Shown: positions 14,325 through 22,146 of the stretch, piece after piece | Numbering within the stretch: the stretch's first letter is position 1 | How the letters are laid out: every line of letters starts with the position of its first letter | Virus record (IMG/VR): IMGVR_UViG_3300049255_000147 | Span: 1-37,851 of that record | Reading direction: 5' to 3' (one strand) | DNA: 37,851 bases | Origin: a virus | Notes under the pieces: model-generated | Database searches by the model: none | The model's input: the letters and a program-made list of their open reading frames with translations, nothing else | Told to the model about the DNA's origin: nothing | Made by a program: the position numbers and the translations under genes

Positions 14325-15068
14325 ATGGCACTGACGCAGTTCAACCCGATCCAGCGACGCGGCCCGCTCGGGCCGGGCGCGTTCGGCTACCAGGTCGCTC
14401 CCGGCGAGCAGATCTGGGGCGGCGGCATGGTGGCGCTGAATGCCAGCGGCTACCTGCAGCGCGTGCAGACCGCCGGCAGCGTGGTCGCGGTCGGCATCGC
14501 CCAGCGCGACTACAACAACACCGCCAACGCGGCCGCATCCAGCGACTACGTGGTGGTGGACAAGGGCTTCTGGGTGGTGCCGATCACCGGCGCTGCGGTG
14601 GCCAGCATCGACGGCAACGTCTACGCCACCGACGACGGCACGTTCACCATGAGCGGTCCGGGGGGCGCCGAAACGGCGGCCGCCGTGGCTGGCAACGCGC
14701 AGTTCGGTCTCGGCGCGGCCTATCCGTTCACCGCGCTCGGCAAGAGCGGCGCCAATACCGGCAACGGCACCTTCGGCACCATCACGGCGGCCGACAGCGC
14801 GCCGATCGGCGGCTACCTGGTGCTGTTCAGCGCAGCCACCGTATTCGCGGTCTACCGGCCTGACGGCACCAAGTTGAACACCGTGGGCGGCACCGGCACC
14901 GCGTTCGTCGATGGCGGGCTGAGCTTCACGATCACGGCGGGGGGCACCGCCTTCGTCGCCAACGACAGCTTCATCATCACCGTCGGCGCCACCGGCGCCC
15001 CGCTGCTGGTCGGCACCTTGTCGGGCTTCGACAAGGGCACGCCGTGCCTGCGCGTGAAGGGGACCTGA
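14325..15068 (+). CDS. Capsid cement/decoration-like protein, 247 aa
   Basis: Starts four bases after the scaffold stop. An N-terminal part (QVAPGEQIWGGGMVALNASG; VVAVGIAQRDYNNTANAAAS; YVVVDKGFWVVPI) looks like DUF2190-type cement proteins that sit on capsids. The Ala/Gly/Thr-rich C-terminal part is beta-rich (AFVDGGLSFTITAGGTAFV) and could be an Ig-like or decoration domain. Position between scaffold and major capsid agrees with a decoration protein. No signal peptide. Confidence 0.65.
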   Translation: MALTQFNPIQRRGPLGPGAFGYQVAPGEQIWGGGMVALNASGYLQRVQTAGSVVAVGIAQRDYNNTANAAASSDYVVVDKGFWVVPITGAAVASIDGNVYATDDGTFTMSGPGGAETAAAVAGNAQFGLGAAYPFTALGKSGANTGNGTFGTITAADSAPIGGYLVLFSAATVFAVYRPDGTKLNTVGGTGTAFVDGGLSFTITAGGTAFVANDSFIITVGATGAPLLVGTLSGFDKGTPCLRVKGT

Positions 15069-15071
15069 CCC

Positions 15072-15995
15072 GTGGATATCACCTTTCCGGCTCTCCAGAG
15101 CATCAACGACGCCGTTTCCCTCGCCTACAACACGCAGTTCTGGGAAACGGCGACGATCTTCGACAAGTTCAGCTTCACCGCGCCGTCCACCGGCCGCATC
15201 CAGATCTATCCGCGTCTGGCGCTGCTGCCGGGCCTGCGGGAATGGCTGGGCGACCGCGTCGTCAACCAGCTTTCCACCGCGACGTTCTCGATCACCAACA
15301 AGGATTGGGAGCAGACCATCGGTGTCAGCCGCAACGACATCGAGGACGATCAGTACGGCATGATCACGCAGGGCGCGCAGCAGTTGGCCATGAACGCGCG
15401 ACACCTGCCCGATTTGCTGATCGCGCAGCTGATGCAGGCCGGCAACACGACGCTGACCTATGACGGCGTGAACTTCTTCAGCACGGCGCATCCGAACCCG
15501 AACAACGCCGCCGGCACCGGCGGCACGACGGTGGCGAACTACCAGTCGGGCAGCAACCCTTGGTGGTTCCTGATCGACACCACCAAGGCGGTCAAGCCGT
15601 TCATCTGGCAGACCCGCAAGCCGTTCGTGGTGATCCCCAAGTTCTCCATGACCGACCCGCAGGTGTTCTGGAACAAGGAATTCGAGTGGGGCGTCGATGG
15701 CCGCGCCAATGCCGGCTACGGGCTATGGCAGCTCATCTTCGGGTCGCAGGCGCAGATGACCATCGCCAACGTCACTGCCGCGCGCACCGCGATGGCCAGC
15801 ATCCGCCGCCCGGATGGCACGCCGATGGGCATCAAGTCGGACCTGCTGGTGTGCGGCACCCAGTTGTATCCCGACGCGCGCGCATACAGCGAGAACGAGT
15901 TCGTGCCGATCGACGCCACCTCGGGCGCGGCCACGCTGGCGCCCAACCCGCTGCGCGGCCTGTTCAAGGCGCTCGAAAACACCTGGCTGGACTGA
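15072..15995 (+). CDS. Major capsid protein, Mu T (gp34)-like
   Basis: 307 aa, GTG start. Family marks: MDITFPALQSINDAVSLAYN, YPRLALLPGLREWLGDRVVN, WEQTIGVSRNDIEDDQYGMI, a long E-loop region and RTAMASIRRPDGTPMGIKSD, with SDLLVCGTQLYPDAR typical of the P-domain. It forms the HK97-fold icosahedral shell. The gene order scaffold, cement, capsid is usual for alphaproteobacterial Mu-like phages. Confidence 0.92.
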   Translation: MDITFPALQSINDAVSLAYNTQFWETATIFDKFSFTAPSTGRIQIYPRLALLPGLREWLGDRVVNQLSTATFSITNKDWEQTIGVSRNDIEDDQYGMITQGAQQLAMNARHLPDLLIAQLMQAGNTTLTYDGVNFFSTAHPNPNNAAGTGGTTVANYQSGSNPWWFLIDTTKAVKPFIWQTRKPFVVIPKFSMTDPQVFWNKEFEWGVDGRANAGYGLWQLIFGSQAQMTIANVTAARTAMASIRRPDGTPMGIKSDLLVCGTQLYPDARAYSENEFVPIDATSGAATLAPNPLRGLFKALENTWLD

Positions 15996-16141
15996 TGGCG
16001 CCGGTCGTCGCCCTGGCGCGGGCCGGGCTGCTGCGCGTGCGCGGGGTTCGGCCGCCGCGCCGCGCCGCCGCCAAGCCGGCCACCAAGGTGCGGCCGGCCA
16101 AGGCCAATCCGGCCGCCCGCCGCGCCGGCGCGGCGCACTGA
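15995..16141 (+). CDS. Small basic protein, 48 aa
   Basis: TGATG overlap with the capsid stop, and its own stop overlaps the next start by one base. Very rich in Arg, Ala and Lys (MAPVVALARAGLLRVRGVRP; AAKPATKVRPAKANPAA), so it may bind nucleic acid. It holds the place of Mu gp35, the small gene between capsid and gp36, but I cannot show homology. Low sequence complexity lowers confidence. Confidence 0.45.
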   Translation: MAPVVALARAGLLRVRGVRPPRRAAAKPATKVRPAKANPAARRAGAAH

Positions 16142-16629
16142 TGGCCTACGCGACCGCGCAGGACCTGGTATCGCGTTTCGGCCAGGCGGAGATCATGCGC
16201 CTGTCGGTGCCGGAAGGCCAGCCGCAGGACGTGATCGACATCGACGCCTGCAACGTCGCGCTCGCCGATTCCTCGGCGGTCATCGACAGCTATCTGCGCC
16301 GCCGCTACCTCACGCCCGTGGTGCCGACGCCGCAGGAACTGACGCGCGCCTGCTGCATCCTGGCCCGCTACGACATGGCGCACGGCGACGCCACCAACCC
16401 CACCACGCAGATCGTCGTCAGCCGCAACGAGACCATCAAGTGGCTGGAGGCGCTGCGCGACGGCACGGTGCTGCTGGCCGACGGCACGCCGGCGGGGGCG
16501 CAAAGCTACGGCCAGGTGCAGGATGCCGGCTGCCCGGTGTTCAACGACGGCAGCAGCACGCTGTCCGGCACCGGCTACAACCCGCCCGACAGCGTCACGT
16601 TCTGGTATGGCGGCCTCGGCGGCACATGA
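16141..16629 (+). CDS. Mu gp36-like head-tail connector (DUF1320)
   Basis: 162 aa. Typical pattern: MAYATAQDLVSRFGQAEIMR, then SAVIDSYLRRRYLTPVVPTP, then LTRACCILARYDMAHG and RNETIKWLEALRDGTVLL. DUF1320 proteins are adaptor-type connectors between capsid portal and tail. Coupled by one base to the upstream gene and by ATGA to the gene after. Confidence 0.9.
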   Translation: MAYATAQDLVSRFGQAEIMRLSVPEGQPQDVIDIDACNVALADSSAVIDSYLRRRYLTPVVPTPQELTRACCILARYDMAHGDATNPTTQIVVSRNETIKWLEALRDGTVLLADGTPAGAQSYGQVQDAGCPVFNDGSSTLSGTGYNPPDSVTFWYGGLGGT

Positions 16630-17303
16630 GCGGCATCACCGCACCGCCGGGCACGCCGGGACCCGGCACCAGTTCGTTCCAGCAGTTGCCGGCCGGCGCG
16701 CTGGAAGGCTGGAGCGGCGAAGGCCCGCTGCACTTCATGGCCCGCGCGCTGCAGGCGCGGCTGCAACAGGTGTTCCCGCCGCAGCAGTTCGACTGGCACT
16801 GGCTGGACGGCAAGATGGGCAAGCAGCAGTGGAGCGCGCTGACGCGGCGCTGCCCGGCGGTCTGCCTGGGGTTCGCGGGGGTGACGCCGCACGCGGAAAA
16901 CGCCGTGATTTTCGGCGGCGACAGCCATTGGTTCCTGGCGGTCGTGACGCGCAACACCGGCGGCCCGATGCTGCGCATGCTGGGCGACAAGTTCAGCCCC
17001 GGCGTGCTGTCGCTGATCCGCGCGGCCACGCTGGCGGTGCATGGCTACCTGATCAACCCGCCGGACACGCCGTGGGCGGCCAGCGGCACGGTGCGTGTCA
17101 GCGACATCCTGGCACTGAGTTCCGAGGACTGGGTGGACGAGGCGCTGGCGGCCGGCGCGCTCAGCCTGACCATCCCCTACGAGGAACTGCTGCCGCCCGG
17201 CCTGGATACGCCGAACAACATGGACGCGCTGTCCGAGACGTGGGCGTTCGCCTCGGCGCCGGCCACGACGCAAATGACCGATCTGGTGGAGTTCGCCACA
17301 TGA
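16626..17303 (+). CDS. Mu gp37-like tail/connector protein (DUF1834)
   Basis: 225 aa. Contains MARALQARLQQVFPPQQFDW, an Arg/Cys segment TRRCPAVCLGFAGV, HWFLAVVTRN and a closing acidic region. The order gp36, gp37, gp38, sheath is diagnostic of Mu-like tails, and the fold matches DUF1834 by pattern; likely the tail terminator. ATGA-coupled on both sides. Confidence 0.78.
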   Translation: MSGITAPPGTPGPGTSSFQQLPAGALEGWSGEGPLHFMARALQARLQQVFPPQQFDWHWLDGKMGKQQWSALTRRCPAVCLGFAGVTPHAENAVIFGGDSHWFLAVVTRNTGGPMLRMLGDKFSPGVLSLIRAATLAVHGYLINPPDTPWAASGTVRVSDILALSSEDWVDEALAAGALSLTIPYEELLPPGLDTPNNMDALSETWAFASAPATTQMTDLVEFAT

Positions 17304-17530
17304 GCGTGCCCAACATGCTGCGGGTCCGCCCGCACGACAGTGTCGGCGACCTGCCGGTGCCGATGCCCGGCGGGAAGCACAAGTGGCTGACCCGCGCGGC
17401 CTGCCCGCCCGAGGGATATCTGGTGGCGGACGACATGCACGTGCGCCAGCTGATCTTGCACAACGACCTGGTGCTGCTGGCCGAGGGCACCGCCGCACTG
17501 CCCGCCGCGCATGAGGGAGCCGCGCCATGA
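17300..17530 (+). CDS. Mu gp38-like small protein (DUF2635-type)
   Basis: 76 aa between gp37 and the sheath gene. Begins MSVPNMLRVRPHDSVGDLPV, matching the usual start 'V.P......DP..G..LP' of DUF2635 proteins in this position. Role not known. ATGA overlap with the sheath gene. Confidence 0.6.
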   Translation: MSVPNMLRVRPHDSVGDLPVPMPGGKHKWLTRAACPPEGYLVADDMHVRQLILHNDLVLLAEGTAALPAAHEGAAP

Positions 17531-19104
17531 GCGGCAGCCAGTCCCAGCTCGCGACCCAGACGCCGCCGATCAGCATCTCGTTCAACGAGATCCCGGCGAA
17601 CCTCCAGGTTCCCGGCGCCTTCGTCGAGATCGCGCCGAACTACGATGCCTCCGGCCTGATCGCCTACCCGGCGAAGGTGCTGATCTGCTCCTCGATCGTC
17701 GCCGGCGGCACCATCGCGCCGCTGACCGCCGTGCAGGTGTTCACGCCGCAGCAGGCGGCCCTGCTGCTGGGCTACGGCGGCATCGGCCACCGCATGGTGA
17801 CCGCGTTCATCCGCGCCAACCCGTGGACCGCGCTGTTCGTGATGGGCATCCCGGACGGCAGCACGCCGGCGGTGAACACCTGGACCATCCCGATCACCGC
17901 CACCAGCCTGACCGGGCCGGCCGGCCCGCTGAACCTGTATGTCGGCGGCCAGCAGATCTCGGTGACCGTCACGCCGGGCGTCGATACCGCGACCACCATC
18001 GCGGCCAACATCGTTCTGGCTGCCAACGCGCTGCTGCCGCCGCTGCCGGTGATCGCGACCAGCAGCACCAACACCGTCACGCTGACCAGCCGGGACAAGG
18101 GCGTGCTGACCAAGCAGCTCGACGTGCGCTGGAACCTGCTGCCGGGCGACAACTTCCCCGGCGGCCAGACCGCGGGCGCCTACAACCTGCTGGCGCCGAT
18201 CACCAACAACGCCAACGGCGCCGGGCTGAACAGCATCGGCAACGCCTTCGCGGCGATCCCCAGCACGTGGTTCACCCACTTCGTCATTCCGTGGTCGGAC
18301 AGCGTGACGATGGGGCTGGTCGCCACCGAGATGGCGCGCCGCTTCAACAGCATGGTCGGCCTGGATGGTCGCTGCTTCAGCTTCGTGTCGCAGACCAGCC
18401 TGACCAACCTGATCGCGGTCACCAGCGGACTCAACAGCCAGTTCATCAGCATCGGCGGGTTGCAGAACGAACCGACCGCGCCGTGGGAGATGGCGGCCCT
18501 GTACGCCGGCGTCGCGGTGTTCAACCTGGTCAACGACCCGAGCCGCCAGTTGCGCAACCTGGTGCTGCCGGGCGCGGTGGCGCCGGCCTCGGCCGACATC
18601 CTGACCGAGACCGCCGAACAGACGATGCTGACCACCGGCATGGCCACCTTCACCGTCGGCAACGACGGCACGGTGCGCATCCAGCGCGCGGTGTCCACCT
18701 ACCAGTTCGCGTCGGGCAGCATCCCGGACACGTCCTGGATGGACATCATGACCGCCGAGACGATGAGCCGCATCCGCTACGACTGGATCAGCTACGTCGG
18801 CCTGACCTATCCGCGCAACAAGATGGCGGCCGACGGCACCATCGCGGCGGAATACGACGACACCATCGTCACGCCCCGGCGGATGCAGAGCAGCTGGGGT
18901 GCGCGCTGCCGGCTGTATGAGCAGCTCGGCTGGATTCAGAACTCGCAGGCCACGGTGGCGGCATCGGTGTTCCAGCTCGACGCGACCAACCCGAACCGGA
19001 TGGACGCGCGGATGCAGATCCAGCTGATCGACAACCTGATGATCTTCGCGGGCCAGTTGCAGTTCAGCCTGCTCGCCGACGTGGCCACCACGGCCCAGAC
19101 GTAA
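17527..19104 (+). CDS. Contractile tail sheath protein, Mu L (gp39)-like
   Basis: 525 aa. N-terminus ISISFNEIPANLQVPGAFVE is the typical sheath start (F..IP...R.PGV..E), followed by KVLICSSIVAGGTIAPLTAV, a beta-rich insertion (NLYVGGQQISVTVTPG), and the conserved C-terminal core with TLVNDPSRQLRNLVLPG, IRYDWISYVGLTYPRNKMA and a closing QIQLIDNLMIFAGQLQF. It forms the outer contractile cylinder. Length agrees with Mu L (495 aa). Confidence 0.93.
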   Translation: MSGSQSQLATQTPPISISFNEIPANLQVPGAFVEIAPNYDASGLIAYPAKVLICSSIVAGGTIAPLTAVQVFTPQQAALLLGYGGIGHRMVTAFIRANPWTALFVMGIPDGSTPAVNTWTIPITATSLTGPAGPLNLYVGGQQISVTVTPGVDTATTIAANIVLAANALLPPLPVIATSSTNTVTLTSRDKGVLTKQLDVRWNLLPGDNFPGGQTAGAYNLLAPITNNANGAGLNSIGNAFAAIPSTWFTHFVIPWSDSVTMGLVATEMARRFNSMVGLDGRCFSFVSQTSLTNLIAVTSGLNSQFISIGGLQNEPTAPWEMAALYAGVAVFNLVNDPSRQLRNLVLPGAVAPASADILTETAEQTMLTTGMATFTVGNDGTVRIQRAVSTYQFASGSIPDTSWMDIMTAETMSRIRYDWISYVGLTYPRNKMAADGTIAAEYDDTIVTPRRMQSSWGARCRLYEQLGWIQNSQATVAASVFQLDATNPNRMDARMQIQLIDNLMIFAGQLQFSLLADVATTAQT

Positions 19105-19114
19105 GGAGAGCGCG

Positions 19115-19480
19115 ATGGCGCAGGCACTTGGCATCGTCAATATCGTCTGGAACGGCCAGAAGATGGCTGTGGAAAAGGGCAGCACGTTCCAGAACGGCGG
19201 CCTGCAACAGAAGGCGGTCGTGAACGGCAAGCAGATCGACTATGCCGACGAAATGGTCGCCGGCAAGGCGATGTGCACCAAGCGGCTGCTGCGCGGCGAC
19301 AGCCTGTTCGGCATCTGGACCACCGGCACCGGCGAACTGCAGATGCAGTGCGACACCGGGCAGACCTATGTCATCCCCGACGCCTTCCTGACCAATACCG
19401 TCAACTGGACCGGCGGCGAGGGCGGCAAGGTGAAGATGGAGTGGGCGTTCGGCATCGCCACGGAGCTGCTCAATGGCTGA
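19115..19480 (+). CDS. Tail tube protein, Mu M (gp40)-like
   Basis: 121 aa; strong ribosome site AAGGAG about 6 bases before ATG 19115. Contains NIVWNGQKMAVEKGSTFQNG, QKAVVNGKQIDYADEM, LQMQCDTGQTYVIPDAFLT and GGKVKMEWAFGIATELL, the usual tube pattern for Mu-like phages. It forms the inner tube around which the sheath lies. The good ribosome-binding site fits a protein needed in many copies. Confidence 0.9.
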   Translation: MAQALGIVNIVWNGQKMAVEKGSTFQNGGLQQKAVVNGKQIDYADEMVAGKAMCTKRLLRGDSLFGIWTTGTGELQMQCDTGQTYVIPDAFLTNTVNWTGGEGGKVKMEWAFGIATELLNG

Positions 19481-19913
19481 CATCGCGCCCGCGAGCTTCC
19501 CCGGCGTCGAGATCATCGACCTCGACGACAAGTCCGCGCCGGCCGACGACATCGAGACGCTGGATGTCGCCGGCGACGACGGGCTGCCGAAGCACGCGCG
19601 CCGCCAGCCGGATGGCAGCGTGATCCTGCCGCTGCTGTATCCCGTCACGCTGCGCTACCGCACGCCGGGCGCCACCACGCCGACCGAGGAACACCACGCC
19701 GAACTGCATTTCCGTCGGCTGACGGGCGCCGACATGCGCGCGGTGGCCAGTGCGCCGGCCGAGGACCGGGCAGTGGTGGTGATTGCGCGCAGCGCTCAGG
19801 TGAAGCCGGCGCTGATGCACCGCCTGTATGACCGAATGGATGCGGCCGACGCCAACGCGGCGAGCGCGGTCGTGGGTTTTTTTCTGGGCAGTGGACGGAC
19901 GACTGGCCGCTGA
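19473..19913 (+). CDS. Tail assembly chaperone, short form (Mu gp41-like)
   Basis: 146 aa, overlapping the tube gene by 8 bases. Typical contents: VILPLLYPVTLRYRTPG, EEHHAELHFRRLTGADMRAV, VIARSAQVKPALMHRLYDRM and DAADANAASAVVGFF. It matches gp41-type chaperones that bind the tape measure during tube growth. The last nine residues after the T-run (LGSGRTTGR) lie in the zero frame; a -1 shift at 19877-19883 gives the long form. Confidence 0.85.
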   Translation: MADIAPASFPGVEIIDLDDKSAPADDIETLDVAGDDGLPKHARRQPDGSVILPLLYPVTLRYRTPGATTPTEEHHAELHFRRLTGADMRAVASAPAEDRAVVVIARSAQVKPALMHRLYDRMDAADANAASAVVGFFLGSGRTTGR

Positions 19914-20047
19914 TCCTGGCGGCGATCGGCGCGCACTACCACTGGCCGAAGGCCGACCTGGACGCCCTGACCGCCGAGGAAGCCGCCTTCTGGCACAACG
20001 CCGCCGTCGCTTGGTCTGAACGGGTGCGGGAGAGCATGCAGCCATGA
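19473..20047 (+). CDS. Tail assembly chaperone, -1 frameshift long form (gp41/gp42-type)
   Basis: After GGT TTT TTT (19875-19883) a -1 slip continues in the frame SGQWTDDWPLILAAIGAHYH, then WPKADLDALTAEEAAFWHNA and ends at TGA 20045-20047, one base into the tape measure start. The extension of ~54 residues has good coding character and a typical GpT/E-like motif content (WPL.LAAIGAHYHWP). The long form would keep the first 137 residues of the short form. Such double products are conserved in tailed phages; in Mu itself the shift is reported as -2. Confidence 0.88.
19877..19883 (+). promoter_or_regulatory. Slippery heptamer for -1 ribosomal frameshift
   Basis: Seven T residues arranged as T TTT TTT relative to the chaperone frame (GGT TTT TTT CTG), the X XXY YYZ slippery form. 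It is very unlike the GC-rich surroundings. The extension frame opens directly after it. Confidence 0.88.
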
Positions 20048-22146
20048 GCGGCGCCGCCGGCGAGATAAAAGCCAGCCTGCTGCTGACGCTGGACGATCAG
20101 CTCAGCGCCGGACTGACGGGATTGATGGAAAAGCTGGACAAGCTGATCGGCGTGACCGGCGACGGGTTCACCACGCTGGGCGATAAGCTGGACGCCGCGT
20201 TCAGCAAGGTCGGGCCGGCGACCGAGAAGGCGGCCGAACACGTCGGCGTCTTCGAGAAAGTATTGATGGAAAAGCTGGACAAGCTGATCGGCGTGACCGG
20301 CGACGGGTTCACCACGCTGGGCGATAAGCTGGACGCCGCGTTCAGCAAGGTCGAGCCGGCGACCAAGAAGGCGGCCGAACACGTCGGCGTCTTCGAGAAA
20401 GTGCTGATTGGCCTCGGCGACACGGCCGGTGCCGTGGGCAAGAAGCTGGACGGAATGTGGACCGGCGCCGGCCACTTCGCCGACAAGATCGGCGGCATCG
20501 GCGGCGCGGTCGCCGGCATCTCGATCGTCGAGCCGGTGGAGCAATACGCGGCCTACGAAAACACGCTGCGCCACATCGCGATCGCCGGAGGTAAGAGCGG
20601 CGATACGGTGAAGCCGGAGATCGACCGCCTGACCAAGCTGTTCGCCGAGGACGCCCAGAAGACCGGACAGTCGAGCGATAGCATCGCCAAAGCCTACTAT
20701 GACCTCGTTACCACCGGCATCCCGGCCAACATCCTGGACAAGGTGATCGGCGCGCACAGCCAGGCGGCCACCGCCTACAACATCAGCCCCGAAGCGCTTG
20801 GGCCTGCCGTCGGCGCGCTGTTGCAGAACTTCAAGGTGCCGGAGGAGAAGATCGGGAGCGCCCTGTCGGCGATGGCACAGGCGGCGAAGGAAGGCCGCTT
20901 CAAGGTTGAAGACTTCTCGCGCGAATTGCCCGGCGTGTCCGGCTTCATGTCGTCGCTCGGGATGAAGGGACGCGAGGGCGCGGACTATAGCTTCGCAGCA
21001 CTTGAGACGGTGATGAAAAATGCCAGTAACCCCGGCCAGGCGGCGGCGGACTTTTCCGACGCGCTGAACTACCTGACCGGCAACGCCGCGAAGAACGCAT
21101 TCCAGAAAAACGCGGGCATCGACCTGCCGGCCCTGCTGCAAGAAGGCGAGAAGGCGGGCAAGAACCCGATGGACACGATCCTGGACAAGCTGGCCGAGAT
21201 GACCAAGGGCCAGGACCCGGTCAAGATGTCCGAGACGCTGCACGGCGTGATGCACAATCAGCAGGCCGAACAGGCGGTGATGGCGCTGTTGCAGCACCGC
21301 GACGAGTTCAACGCGCTGAAGACCAAGCTGGATGGCGTCGATCAGACGACGGTGCAGCGGGACTTCAGCACCGCTGTCGCCGACCCGATCACGCAGGTGC
21401 GGCTGTTCCACGAGAACATCGAGCAGATCACCCGCACCATCGGCGAGGGCTTCGCGCCCGCGCTCCAACTGGTGACGCGCGTTTTGGGCGACATGAAGGA
21501 CGGCATCACCGCGCTGAACGATGCCTTCCCGGTCTGGGGTCCGCGCGTCGAGGCGGCGACGGGCGTCGTTGGCGCGCTGGGCGCCGCGATCGGCGTGATC
21601 AGCATGGTGGCCGGCGGCCCGGTGGCGCTGGCGATCGCGGCCGTGGTTGCGCTCGGCGTGGCGGCGGTGGAGATCTACAAGCACTGGGACGGCATCAAGC
21701 AGTATTTCACCGACCTGTGGCACGGCGTGCAGGACGCCTTCACGGCGTGGGAGACGTGGCTGGGCGCTTGGATCGGCGGCGCGATGACCGCGACGATTGG
21801 CCGCATCCGCACCGCCTGGAGCGGCCTGACCGACTTCTTCGCGAAACTCTGGGCTGACATCCGGGCACCGTTCGATGCCTTCGCCGGCGACGTAGAGGCG
21901 GTGCTCCAGAAGCTGCACCTGGTCAGCAAGCCCGCGACAGCCGGCGCGGCGGACGCGAGCGCACCCGCGCCGGCGAGCGGCGGCGGCAAGGGGCTGTTTC
22001 ACCATGCCGCGGCCGCCCCGCAGCCGCCGGTGGACGTGAACGTGCACGTCACGCACGACCCCGGCCTGAAGGTGGACACGGCGACCAACAGCGGCGGCGC
22101 CGTCACCACGCAGGCCGACCCGAACCGCGTCGTCGGCCGCGACTGA
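20044..22146 (+). CDS. Tape measure protein (Mu gp42-like, PhageMin_Tail type)
   Basis: 700 aa. Begins MSGAAGEIKASLLLTLDDQL. A tandem repeat of two near-identical 47-residue units covers residues 28-121. The middle has the TP901-type tape measure core (EQYAAYENTLRHIAIAGGKS; LVTTGIPANILDKVIGAHSQ; FSRELPGVSGFMSSLGMKG). Hydrophobic segments GVVGALGAAIGVISMVAGGP and VALAIAAVVALGVAAVEIYK near residues 507-545 may insert in the host membrane during DNA entry. C-terminal tail of low complexity (Ala/Pro/His). It sets tail length and is chaperoned by the frameshift products. Confidence 0.92.
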   Translation: MSGAAGEIKASLLLTLDDQLSAGLTGLMEKLDKLIGVTGDGFTTLGDKLDAAFSKVGPATEKAAEHVGVFEKVLMEKLDKLIGVTGDGFTTLGDKLDAAFSKVEPATKKAAEHVGVFEKVLIGLGDTAGAVGKKLDGMWTGAGHFADKIGGIGGAVAGISIVEPVEQYAAYENTLRHIAIAGGKSGDTVKPEIDRLTKLFAEDAQKTGQSSDSIAKAYYDLVTTGIPANILDKVIGAHSQAATAYNISPEALGPAVGALLQNFKVPEEKIGSALSAMAQAAKEGRFKVEDFSRELPGVSGFMSSLGMKGREGADYSFAALETVMKNASNPGQAAADFSDALNYLTGNAAKNAFQKNAGIDLPALLQEGEKAGKNPMDTILDKLAEMTKGQDPVKMSETLHGVMHNQQAEQAVMALLQHRDEFNALKTKLDGVDQTTVQRDFSTAVADPITQVRLFHENIEQITRTIGEGFAPALQLVTRVLGDMKDGITALNDAFPVWGPRVEAATGVVGALGAAIGVISMVAGGPVALAIAAVVALGVAAVEIYKHWDGIKQYFTDLWHGVQDAFTAWETWLGAWIGGAMTATIGRIRTAWSGLTDFFAKLWADIRAPFDAFAGDVEAVLQKLHLVSKPATAGAADASAPAPASGGGKGLFHHAAAAPQPPVDVNVHVTHDPGLKVDTATNSGGAVTTQADPNRVVGRD
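20125..20406 (+). repeat. Tandem 141-bp duplication in the tape measure gene
   Basis: Unit 1 is 20125-20265, unit 2 is 20266-20406. They differ at about four or five bases (for example GTCGGGCCG versus GTCGAGCCG and GAGAAG versus AAGAAG). Both encode MEKLDKLIGVTGDGFTTLGD onward to VFEKVL. The DNA identity points to a recent in-frame duplication. Confidence 0.93.

Noticed and set aside
20125-20406. CRISPR-like repeat
   Set aside because: Two long in-frame units without spacers inside a tape measure gene; a simple duplication.
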